Shown: positions 22,107 through 32,879 of the stretch, piece by piece
How positions within the stretch are numbered: position 1 is the stretch's first letter
How the letters are laid out: every line of letters begins with the position of its first letter
Assembly: GCA_033239525.1 (NCBI GenBank)
Contig: BSYO01000026.1
Coordinates: 6,820,001-6,884,000 of the forward strand
DNA: 64,000 nt
Direction: 5' to 3'
Source of the DNA: Nepenthes gracilis
Lineage: Eukaryota; Streptophyta; Magnoliopsida; Caryophyllales; Nepenthaceae
Notes under the pieces: generated by a model
What the model was told of the DNA's origin: nothing
Seen by the model: the letters and a program-made list of their open reading frames with translations, nothing else
Databases searched by the model: none
Program-made: the position numbers and the translations under genes

Positions 22107-24360
22107 TGTCACAAACTCGGTCTAAATAGATCAATTAAATAATTAATTATAATTTTTGAAATTTAAAATTTTAAATAAATTTAATTAAATAATGCTAAGC
22201 CCTAAAATTTAGGTGTGATAAATCAAAATCCGTACAGAATCTTATCGGATAAATATCCGGACAATTTATGTACGATCTGCTTTATATTCGTTGTAAATAA
22301 GGTAACAATTTAACCAAAATCATAATTAGATATAATATAATATCTGAACTATTTTTGAAATATAACCATGGGCTTATATCCGATCAATTTCATAATTCAA
22401 TCATATAAAATACTAATTTAAGTCATAACGAAACTAAAACTTATTAAATCGGACGAATAGATGATAGATTATATCCTTACTCCTACAATACATTCAAACC
22501 TTCTTCTCTAAAGGGACAAAATATAAACATATAAGTCTAAAATTTAATAAGTATCATATTTAAATAAAATTAGTCTAATCAAAGGGAGGGTTAAATGGAT
22601 GAATATCTAATCAATTAACAAAATAAATCTAAATTGCCAATATAATAAATTCAATAGAAATTTAAGATCTAAAATTTAATGGTAGTATCGTATTCAAATT
22701 AAATATTTAAATCTAAAATAAATGTCCAAATCAGAAAATAGTCTTCATCAGGACGTGTATATATATAAACAGAAATGATTCGGACCAATTTCAATAATTC
22801 GATGTCCAAGTCTATGTCCTTGGACAAGTCCAAGTCCAAGTCCAAAACCCAATCAGCTTGTGATTGAGGGTAGAATTTAATAGTCGGATGATTCAATAGC
22901 GTAAGTGGAAACCGAAGTAGCATAACAACCGATAGTCCAAAGGTCCGAATCAAAATATACGTCAAAATCATTTATACGAGACACATTAAGGCCCATTTAT
23001 GAGAAAAATTGGCGAATATCAAATTCAAATTCAAAATCTAAGTCCAAATATCCAAATCTATACAGAAAACACAAAACGTGTACCAAATTGGAGTTTTGAT
23101 TATTTAAAGATTAGCTTGAGGAATGGTTACACTTATTCCTGATAACTTTTGGCCATACCAAATGCAAATTGGGCTAGCATGTATGGCCACGCATATACTT
23201 TGTCTTTCATGGGTAAGGTTCTTCAAACTTGTTAGATATATTAGAATGTCCGAATATATTATAAGGTCAAACCAAATCATTCAAATGGGAAGGGTCACTA
23301 CTCCAAACCTTTCTGTCGATGGAAAGAAATTTTTAAATAATAAATCTTCTCATTGCGAGCTGGCCAGACTATCAAATAATAAATCCAAATGTACTCACTA
23401 CAACCCGATATATACATGTGAAAATACACGACCTATATAAATTTCATGCATTTTTTCATATACATATACCGATATAAATATATACAGTGTCCGAAAATTT
23501 ATTCACTTTTTTAGAAAATGATAAAACCCACAAATTTTAACAGACAGAATAAATTCCTCAAACAGCCGATAAAAAGGTTATGCATGCACAATAAAATAAA
23601 CAGGCTAATTTAAAAATGCACAAACGAGTTTAAAACTTTCAAATCGGAATAGAAATACATCAGATACAAAATTAGACAAAATATTGAGTTATAAGATACT
23701 TACGTTAACTTTATTCCAAGCAAATTTACCAAAAGGATGCTTCCAGGTATCTAAATCAGGCCCTTCCTCTCCTTCCGGCGCATCATCTGTGCATGGCTTC
23801 CCTTTCTCTCTTTGGTTGGGTCTTCTTCTCTGCCTCTCTTCTCGTTTCTCCTTCACCGATGGGCAGCTCTAGCACAGGCGATAATGGCAACCATGGTGGC
23901 AGCAAATGGCGATGGCACGGCGGCGCATGCAAGCCGTCAGTGGCTTTCTCTCTTCATTGTGCCTCAAACCCTTCCTTTTATAATTCGACCAATTTCTCCC
24001 AAAATTAGTACATGCAACCCCAAAATTGGCATCCACAAAGTGAAGGGAAGGATTTATTTGCTACAATTTCACCCATTTTCTCCGACAATGGCGGCAGCCA
24101 TTTGCTTTGATTCATGATTTATTTCTCTACTTACACCAGCACACAAAATGGAGGGTAATATTATGAAGAAGACTTCACTTGCTTCCATTCTCAGCATTAG
24201 CTCCTCCGACGATAGTGGTGACGGCAGCCCCATGTTGGTCTTCCTCTCTCTTCTCTTTTCCTTTTCACCTTTTTTTCTTCTTCCCTCCCTTTTCTTTCTC
24301 TTTCTCCCTGACACTCCACATCTAATTTTTCCTTTTTCTCTTTTTATTTCTTTTTTTTTA

Positions 24361-24406
<46 letters not shown>

Positions 24407-24609
24407 TTATATTTTCTATTTTTTCTTTTATTTTATTTTACAATATAAAATAATACTGGAGCGATAGTACGGATACACCATGGGTACCAACTTAACTAAT
24501 CCAAATATCCTTCAAAATTTTATAATATTTAATTAATTTTTTTCACATTTAAATTACTAAAAATCATAATTTATATTAAAATAATCCAAACGAGTATCCA
24601 ATATATACA
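22107..24609 (-). repeat. Solo gypsy LTR (2.5 kb) inside gag, near-perfect target-site duplication
   Basis: Same LTR family and orientation as 14542-16838. Outer ends are TGTCA at 22107 and TACA at 24606-24609. Flanks are AAACA (22102-22106) and AAATA (24610-24614), a 5 bp duplication with one C-to-T difference. The gag frame on the left ends at GGA-AAC-A and resumes in register after the right flank. It contains a CT-rich part, an ATT-repeat run and short low-complexity ORFs. Confidence 0.78.
24360..24403 (+). repeat. (ATT)n microsatellite
   Basis: About fourteen TAT/ATT units in the solo LTR. Confidence 0.92.
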
Positions 24610-24720
24610 AAATATGACCATAGTGCAGTACCGGGTGTGATTCCAACAAGTGTTGAAAGAAAAGGGTGGATCGGGGAAATGGTGAGAGTGTTATACTTGT
24701 AAGATGATTAAAAAATTATC

Positions 24721-27430
24721 TCCTCTTGGAACCCGATTGTAAGGATCCTATTTAGGCTGTGGTAGAGAGTTCGAGCTTGTCAAAGAAACTTGATAGGAAA
24801 AGGCATTCCTATGGGAGAAAACATTCCTAGCTACCTATTATGTTTTTTAGTCACTCCATTATGAATTTTATACTAAATAAATGGTTATTTGATAGTTTGT
24901 TCATTTGTAGTGCAAAGATTTGCTCAAGTAACGCATTAGAATGGTGTAAGAAATTAGTGCCTAATAGACGCATAAGGGGGTGCTCATACATGAGGGGATG
25001 CTCATACATGGTATGTGTTTTAATAACAAGCACGCTTGTGGTAGCACTCGTGTACCAATTCCAGTGGATGCACCAAGTTAGTATTCATATGTGGCGTTTA
25101 GACATTAATGTTGGTGTTCAAATGCTACCAGGGGCATAAAAGTCCTTAATATGAATTTAGGACAAGTTTGCTACGTACAATTTATATAGGGGCGTAGCAC
25201 AAAGAGAGAAGGAGAAGAAGAGAAGTTTTTGACATTTGGTTGATAAGCTACTAAGTTGTCTAATCAACTTTTACTTTGTTAACACATTTTTAGGCATTGT
25301 AGATGTCTTTTTCAGCATGACAGTATGCCACTTGCTAGCCAAATGAACAGCCAATGGCCTTAGCTTATGGGCAGGTACTAAAGTGTCTACTCACTTGAGT
25401 CGGGTAACAATAGCTTCTTTTATCTATTGAGCCGCTGGGAGTCGGTGATTGTGCCCGGATTGGTTGATATTAGCTTACCAAGGTCTATTGCAACCAAAGA
25501 GGTGCATTGGCCGCATCCAAATTTTTATTGGATGTGGGACACATACCGTCTAGCACTTATGACAGGTGTCATTGATGAATAGTGATGCCATGGAACAATG
25601 GAAAATGATATTACGTACTACAAATCACGAGAAACTTGGGGGAGTTCCCCTCCCTCCTGTATGCTGTCTTCCTTTGCTTTGCTTTTATTATTTTTGTTTT
25701 TTTTTGAAACTTGTCTCTGTCTATCCTCCAAGTTGAGATAGCGCTCTTGCAATAAATTCCCGACATCTTTCTATTATACCACCACCACCACCACCACCGT
25801 ACTGCTTGTTACCCTATTCACTCAAAAGGGCAGAGAAAACAAAACAACTGCCACAGCAAAAACCTTCATTTGTGAATGAGAAAATTATTTGATTAACGTT
25901 GTCTTCTTGATTCTATTCTCCAATCAAAAAGGGGGGGAATGGGAAAGGTGGCACCGCTGGTGGGGGTGGGGGCACTGATGGTGGAATTGGGGACGCAGCA
26001 GGTTGGGGGATGCTAGCAGGGGCGGTGAGCGGTAGTCTGACCTTGGGAGAGGAGGGTGGTGAAGACTATATTGATTGGGTTAGAGAATTCTGTTGCTTTT
26101 ATAGTAATTTAGAGATTATGAATTGAAGGATTCTTGTCAGGGTCACCTATGTTTTATACTCCATCCTACATCAAATATTGAGTTTTTATTATGATAAATT
26201 AGAGGGTTAAAATTATAAAAATATATTAAAACACGTTGGACTCATATTTACCATTAAAAGTATAACAATATTTAAAAATAGAAGGATTTTAATAGTTCTG
26301 GAAAATATTTTTACTCCAATTTAAGGGTAAGCTTATGCTGTAAGAGCCTTGTATATTTGGCCTTTAAATTTTTGTTCAATGGTTTGATTAGTTTTGCAGG
26401 ATTTGATAAGGCAAATTTGAAATTTATTAGAAGTAATTAGGGAATAGTTGTTTGTTAACTGTTTTATTTGGATGGAATTCGCTTAATCATAAAAATATAA
26501 AAACAAATTATGAAATATAATATAAAGATTATAATCTCCCGAATTTTATGATGATAATTAAACTAAAATAATGATAACTCTTTCTTATATGTTAAACATA
26601 TTTTATTATTGTATATTTATCTTTTTTTTTTTGCCACCATTTAAAGTAGAGATTTAAACACAACTTTATCTCTTAGATATAAAAAATTATTAGGTGGCAT
26701 ATGGGCAGTCTAATTTCTCATATACTCGTGTGACTCAATATAGAAAAAAATTAGAATATTTCAATAACAACTCTATAAAAAATAAGATAAATTATCTAAT
26801 TATATGTAGTTATTTGACTCTTGTAAACTCAGAAATATGTTTATTCATAGCAAAAATAAATATTTTACAATTAATTTCATTTGTCAATCTCAACATTTAA
26901 CTTATAATTATTATTGGCACAATACCTGTAATAATTGACTACCATTTCAATCATAAAATATAAAATTTCATCATTTAGACAAATATCATCTTGAATTTAC
27001 CTGCAAAATTTCTAGTTATTAGAGATAATATGCCCAAAATCACTTATGCTAAACAACACTTTGGCACTAACAAACTAAAGCACAATCCTTCAACATTGGT
27101 CGAAAAGAAAACCTCAAATCTTCATTTTTTTTTTGATTTATATTAATGTTAAAGCTAATGCAGATATTATTTCTAAATATATTTAAAATCGCTACTATTG
27201 GCCTGATAATATCTTTGATGTTTGAATTTGCATAGATATTTATAGTTAACTTTGACACCCATATAACACAAAATATATTAATATATTTTCACCTCCTTGT
27301 TGGTGCACACCGATGTGAAATACTTATTTTCACAAGTTACGGCAATAATCAATGTATAGGCAAATAAATCATATTATTGGATGATTTTGAATTTGTGTCG
27401 CTATCCTCCATAAAATCAGTGCAGACGCAG
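24721..27430. other. Intergenic DNA upstream of the bHLH gene
   Basis: No gene recognised. A short tandem phrase GGGGTGCTCATACATG / GGGATGCTCATACATG occurs at 24976-25008. An (ACC)7 run lies at 25778-25798. A G-rich segment lies at 25930-26070. 26100-27430 is very AT-rich with only short ORFs. Confidence 0.4.
25778..25798 (+). repeat. (ACC)7 microsatellite
   Basis: Seven ACC units, about 2 kb upstream of the bHLH start codon. Confidence 0.9.
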
Positions 27431-27823
27431 CCAGGCCCGCAGAGCAGACACATCATTTAGAGGGGTAACAAACAAGACGAGGCAAACGAGCTGGAGATTA
27501 TTCTGTGGACCTCAATGAAGGGTGGTAGAGGAAGAAAAGACGTTACTTCATGATTACTAATCTGCATCAAATTTTCGTCATCTCAAAAGAAGCAATGAGT
27601 GCAAATTAGCTTCCTTCGAGTAGCCATTTACGGAGTAACGGTCGAACACAGCGATCAAATCCGCCCCCAAAGGCCAGCGTCGGAAAAAGACGTCATCAAT
27701 TTCCCTCATCATCATCAGAAAACGTTTCATTCACTTTTATTCGCTTCTTCTGTTTAACTCCCTTCCCCGATTCTCTGTTCTCCTACACCTCCTCTCTCTC
27801 TATCTCAATCTCTCTAACTTAAG
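27431..27823 (+). promoter_or_regulatory. Proximal upstream region and CT-rich 5' leader of the bHLH gene
   Basis: The 390 bp before the ATG is less AT-rich than the DNA further upstream. It has an ACGT-core bZIP-type site, GACGTCATC, at 27689-27697, another ACGT core at about 27540 and a pyrimidine-rich leader (27770-27815, CTCTCTCT-type) typical of plant 5' UTRs. The transcription start and TATA box cannot be fixed by eye. Confidence 0.4.
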
Positions 27824-28975
27824 ATGCTTTCACGGGTTAACAGCGTTGTTTGGATGGGGGGAGATGGACATGACGAGGACTCATCCCCTTCATGGAACAA
27901 AAACACGGCAGTTGCCGCCGCTGGAGGTGGTGATGAGGGAGCTGGATTGGAGAACAGGGAAGGTGTTGGTTCTCTGTCCACATTCAAGCCAATGCTTGAA
28001 ATTGAAAATGAATGGTACATGACAAACAGTTCCACCCTCCAAAATCACTCAGATATCAGAGACATTAGCTTCTGTCCAAACTTCACAGAAGCAGATAATT
28101 TACTTCTACATCCCATAGATTCTTCTTCTTCATGTTCACCGTCGCCCTCAGTTTTCAGCAGCCTCGACCCAACTCAGATTCAGTACTTGCTACCCTCTAA
28201 ATCTGGCATGACTTCTTTCCTTAACGTTGCTCCTAACAACCCTTTAGAACATAGCTTTGATCTTCATGGGTTTTTCCAGGAGACCCAGGTTCCCAATTTG
28301 GTGAACAGGCGAGGAGGAGGTGGGGTTTTGGGTGGGTTTTGCGATTTGAGCTCCCAGCCTCAAATGGGCAGTCCAAATTTAAGCTCTAATCCTCAAATAT
28401 CGACCGCCCATTTGGTTCAAATGGCTGAAACTGGTGCAGATTTCGGTTTGATGAGGTTTAGGGATGTCGAGGATGGTTTTGGCAATTCGATGTTTCTAAA
28501 TAGGTCTTTTAAGTTGCTTAAGCCTCTTGAGAATTGCCCTTCATTTGGTGCTCAGCCTACCCTCTTCCAAAAAAGGGCAGCTCTTAGGAAGAATTTCGCT
28601 ATTAATTTAGTGAATTCTGGTTCTGAATATGGGCCTGTTTCAACTGGAATGGAAGGAAGTGGTTGTCAGTTGAGTGTTGGGCAAGCAAGTGAGAAAATGA
28701 GGAATGGTAATGGAGATGGGATAGAGAATATAAACATTGATGGGTCAGCTCTGAATTATGATTCAGATGGGTTTCTAGAAATTAACAAGGTTGAGGAGAG
28801 CTCAAAAAATGAAGTAATCAACTCAAATGCTAACAGCACTGTTACTGTTGGTGGTGATTCAAAGGGGAAGAAGACTGGCATGCCTGCTAAAAATTTGATG
28901 GCAGAGAGGCGTCGCCGGAAAAAGCTCAATGATAGGTTGTTAATTTTGAGATCAGTGGTTCCGAATATCAGCAAG
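27824..28975 (+). CDS. ICE1: ICE1/SCREAM-like bHLH transcription factor, exon 1
   Basis: This is exon 1 of 4 (384 codons). The protein starts MLSRVNSVVWM, the N-terminal signature of ICE1/SCRM proteins, which fixes the start. FKPMLEIENEWYM follows, then a Ser/Asn-rich acidic region, and at residues 353-384 the bHLH entry MPAKNLMAERRRRKKLNDRL (basic region and start of helix 1). The exon ends at ISK, with donor GTGAAG at 28976. ICE1-type factors are nuclear; in Arabidopsis they bind E-boxes of CBF/DREB1 genes in cold response and pair with SPCH, MUTE and FAMA in stomatal development. Differences from Arabidopsis ICE1 are visible: Leu for Tyr (RLLILRS) and Asn for Lys (VVPNISK). Which ICE1/SCRM paralogue this is cannot be settled here. 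Confidence 0.93.
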
Positions 28976-29719
28976 GTGAAGAATTTCTGTTCTTTTTTAG
29001 AACTTGTGATGGGTCTCAGTAAGAATTATGCAGAAAATTTTTATGGTATTCAAGTGATACTTCCTTTGCATCATTATCTCATTGATTTTTCAGGTGTAGA
29101 ATTGCAGAATTTCTTAGAAAATCTTACAGTAATGCATTTTCCTTTGTAAAATCAAGAAGCTCTTATTGGCCATTATTTTTGCACCAGATTTTGTTCTTGT
29201 TTAAGTTCTTCCTTCCGGGGCAAGCTATCATCACTGGATCGCGAAGTACCAAAAGTCCATGTTAATTAAGTGCTTCAACCATGCTGGCATTAATTTTACT
29301 CACATGAGTCTGGTCGCTTGTGATAAATGTCTCCAGTTCTTTAACGGGCCCCAGTTAGGCAAATACAAATCAATTACAGAGAGAATGTGTTCTCTTAGTT
29401 CCCCAATATTGCAAAAAGATCAGATGCTCCTTCTAAAATTCTCTCTTAATCAGAATCCTGTCATTTTTAGCAAAAACGTTAGGTGGCATCATGATACCTG
29501 GCGAGCTGAGATGACAGGAACACAGAGGAAGAAATCAATAAAAGAGAGAGTCAGGGAACAGAGAAGAAGATGGAATGAGCACCCAACCAATTTCAACACT
29601 TTAATTTGGTTAATTAGTTGGGCTGATCGCGTGGTAGTCTTAAACCAAAAGCTCAATGCTTAGTTTAATCAGTTCAACGTCTCTCCATTTGTGTGTGTGT
29701 GTTTTTTTTAACCAGAATT

Positions 29720-30620
29720 TACATTGTTAGGTATATTATCACTTGACATATTCCGTAACCGTATCTGGTCGTTCGTTGGCGTCTTTTCTTATGTTTAGAA
29801 GATCTGTATCATATTCCCTATCGAAGATTGTTATTGTACATCTCTTAATATCCATGCCTAACCTTCACCTAACCTGCGCTCGAGAGTCAATATCAGGGAA
29901 GTTGGAGCTCGAGGTATGCTTGACCTACGCTCAAGCACCGATTCTAGAGAAAATGGAGCTCGAGGCATGCTCAACTTGTGCTCGAGCATTAATTCCAATG
30001 AACCCAACGCTCGGAGCTCGCCCGAGCTACGCTTGAGCACTGGGATGTGTTTTCATTGTAACCCTAGGTGCACTTGCCGAGCGCATGAGCTGCCCTCGAG
30101 CGCTGCAGCTCGCATGTCTCCAATGGTCATATTTTTTAACCTAGTTTTTTAGCCTCTTTATAGATACCCGTTTATTCTTTTTACCCTAGACTGCTAGAGA
30201 AATTTTTAGACGGCCATTTCAGCGAAAACAACCCTATCTTTTGTGTTTATTATTTGTTCCATTCGAGAAAATTTGGCCTCAACTATTGTGCTTTCACTAC
30301 AGGTTTTTTTATCCTCATTTTTTTTCGTCTTATACACATCTTCCTACCTATTAACCTTTGTTGGTGGCCTTTATGACATAGAAATTAAGCTCCAGTGGTG
30401 TACGGTAATTTGACGGATCATGAAAGAAGATTGATAAGAAGATCGGAAGACGTTTGATTCCGTTGCCGTGAGCAAATCAAAGGAGTTCCTTGGTATGAGT
30501 TACAAGATGGGAGTAAGTCTGTTATATCAGAGCGTTTGTACCACCCATCTGTAAGTTGAATTTCTTAATATATATTTTTTCGGTCGTTGAAGTCCAAAGG
30601 GTTTTACTTAATAACCGTAG
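29720..30620 (+). repeat. Copia-type LTR fragment, same family as intron 3 LTRs
   Basis: Positions 30450-30600 (phrases GATTCCGTTGCCGTGAGCAA, GGAGTTCCTTGG, GGGAGTAAGTC) match 39475-39600, 44810-44940 and the reverse complement of 61180-61330. Upstream, 29860-30090 is a degenerate array of GAGCTCGAG/GCTCGAGCA phrases, as in the other LTRs of this family. No partner LTR or internal coding region was found in intron 1. Confidence 0.55.
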
Positions 30621-30837
30621 TTATAGAGGTTTTTTTTTATTATAAAAAATTGTACATTTATTGTTCTTCCTTATTATTTTATACTACAAATTACGGGCAA
30701 CGACATGGGACACGGACACGATACGAACACAACACAACATTGACATGCTATTTTTTAAAAATTAAGGATACGATACATTGGGAAATGTAAACTAAAATTA
30801 TGGCTTATAATTTTTTAATTAATGATTACTATTTTTT

Positions 30838-31345
30838 ATACTAGATTTGTGGGTTATCGCCTTCATTTATGATGAAGAAATTAAATTATTGATTCACGAA
30901 AGATCACCCGTGTTATCATATTTATTTGTTTCACCTTCGTATTCTTCTCTTTTTTCTCTAATTATAATTTTGTATCCTATGAAAATTTGGTGAAAGAAAA
31001 TTGTCTCCTATTACAAAATGAGTCTCACTTGACTGTGAGATAATCTTGGGGAGTAGGGACTATTGACAGAAATAAAAGGGAAAAGTACGACTTTAAATTT
31101 TTAAAATTATAAAATAACCCACATTTTTTAAAAATTTATAAAATGGCCCATAATTTTTAAAAAATTATAAAATTACTTAACTTGTCCGAAATGTATCCAA
31201 AACATATTAGGACGTGTCCGAAATGTATCCAAAACGTGTCGAGATGTGTCTGAAGCGTGTTGAACAAAAAAAATAAATTAACATGTGTCGGGCCGTGTTG
31301 GTGTCCGATATGTGTTGACACCGACACTATGTGCTTGAAATAGTG
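30838..31345 (-). repeat. Left copy of an inverted pair of 0.5 kb repeats
   Basis: Reverse complement of 32095-32645 over its whole length, with many substitutions. It contains repeated phrases GTGTCCGAAATGTATCCAAA. An additional related scrap (ACACGGACACGATACGAACA) lies at 30710-30729. Confidence 0.7.
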
Positions 31346-32094
31346 TCCATACTTCTTAGGTTTTATATTATATGCTTCTTATTGGTTATTTCATCTAGAT
31401 TCAAATATATTTGACGTGTATTGCATATTTGTGTTTTCTTTTATTCCACAAATTTATTGAGGAGTCGAAATAATAGGTGCTTTGGGACTCCCTAGTTCCT
31501 TTCATATACAATTGTTGCACTTATTGTCACAGATTCATAAACTCCTCCAATTCAGATTTCGGTAATGAGTTCCTCGAACAAGCATTGAATTCAGCCTCCT
31601 CGACCTCCTAGCTCTGTAAATATCTCCATGGTTGCTTCAATTCACAAATCCCCTGCTGTTTTATGGTGAAGTTCAACATTTCAATGTTCATTTTCCCTAT
31701 TTCTGTTTCAGATTCTTTAATATAAACAATTCATTCTTCTCGTGCCCGAAAATATGTAGATGCTCCTGCATCACATCCTGCCAACTCGTGGTTTTAACAT
31801 AAAATTCAAGTTTGCAAGTTGTCGAATATAGTAATATATATATATATAATATACATTGTAATATTCTGTAATACTATGTTTCCAAATATATGATATTATA
31901 GAATTAGAATATTTCATAATTATACTTTGCATCTCAGTAATTATTATTTTTCAGGTAAGTATTGTATTGACTATTCTATATAAATGGCATACCATTATAA
32001 GATAAAGACAACAAGGTTATTAAAGAATTTGAAACTATGTATTTATAGGCACATCCTTAGCATCTATATAAGATGAATACACTGACAATCTAAA

Positions 32095-32645
32095 AAATAT
32101 GGACACTTTTTTGGGCTTAAAGTGTCGGTATTCGATACGAATCGGATACTATATGTTCCGGACTCGTTGGGACACATGTCAGATAGGCTCTGATACGCGT
32201 TAATTTATTTTTTTGACACATTTTAGACATATTTCGGACACGTCTCGACACGTTTTGGACACATCTTGACATATTTTGGATATGTTTCGGATATGTCTCG
32301 ACACGTTTTGGATACATTGAGTAATTTTATACTTTTTAAAAAACTATGAAAAATTTTATAAATTTTAAAAAATGTGGGCTATTTTATAATTTTAAAAATT
32401 TAAAGTTGTCTGTCTTTTTTATTTGTGTCAATAGTCTCCACTTCCCAGGATTATCTTATAGTCAAGAGAGGCTTCTTTTGCAGCAGGCGATACTTTTTTT
32501 TCACCAAATTTTTATAGAATATAAAGTCATGTCTTAATAAAAAAAAGATGAATATTGAGGTAAAGCAAATAAAGGTGATAACAGGGCTGATCTTTCATTA
32601 AATAATAATTTAATTTTTTTTATCACGAATGAACTGCTGATCTCA
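32095..32645 (+). repeat. Right copy of the inverted pair of 0.5 kb repeats
   Basis: Inverted relative to 30838-31345. It contains a degenerate tandem of GACACGTTTTGGACACATC-like units (32210-32320). The 750 bp between the copies contains the 5' LTR of the copia element, so the two copies are best read as separate insertions of one family. Confidence 0.7.
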
Positions 32646-32879
32646 ACACATTGAGACAATTGTTATGGTTCCCTCATAAATTCTAGGTTCCAAATTTTCA
32701 CATTAAAATTTCGGATCAGATAATTAATGATCATATGATCTAAATATATATTGATACTGTCATGCAAAAAGACATTCAAAATACAATTGCCCTAAAAAGG
32801 AGTGCTCCTCTCAAAATTAGAATTTTACTTCATGTCAAACAACGGCGATCACCGAAACTGAGCCAATCAAATCAGACTT

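Larger units (their letters stand above)
20440..24720 (+). pseudogene. Ty3/gypsy gag gene broken by two solo LTRs
   Basis: Gag-like plus-strand coding appears in three pieces. The first, 20440-20546, has EEMVEVHGALHKL. The second, 21467-22106, has the Retrotrans_gag core with QRFIGETYNWWKMFKGELGT (about 21671-21731), a nearby EKFFPSYV, then after a small insertion EAEFLMLEQGNM ending at the LTR. The third resumes after 24614 with VQYR. The breaks coincide with LTR insertions flanked by target-site duplications. TAA at 21750-21752 replaces the usual Trp. This gag lies right of the pol remnant at 16845-19545, so it belongs to another copy. Confidence 0.75.

Noticed and set aside
23684..24453. 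Several ~100-codon ORFs around the CT-rich and ATT-repeat part of the solo LTR
   Set aside because: Low-complexity translations (poly-Tyr, Ser/Phe-rich); the region aligns with the LTR 14542-16838.
14542..24609. The two similar long repeats as 5' and 3' LTRs of one element
   Set aside because: The left one has a primer-binding site on its outer side, the right one has its own target-site duplication inside a gag, and the coding DNA between them is on the opposite strand and in the wrong order.
29259..29663. 134-codon plus-strand ORF in intron 1
   Set aside because: No recognisable domain or homologue by eye; intronic position; no splice evidence.
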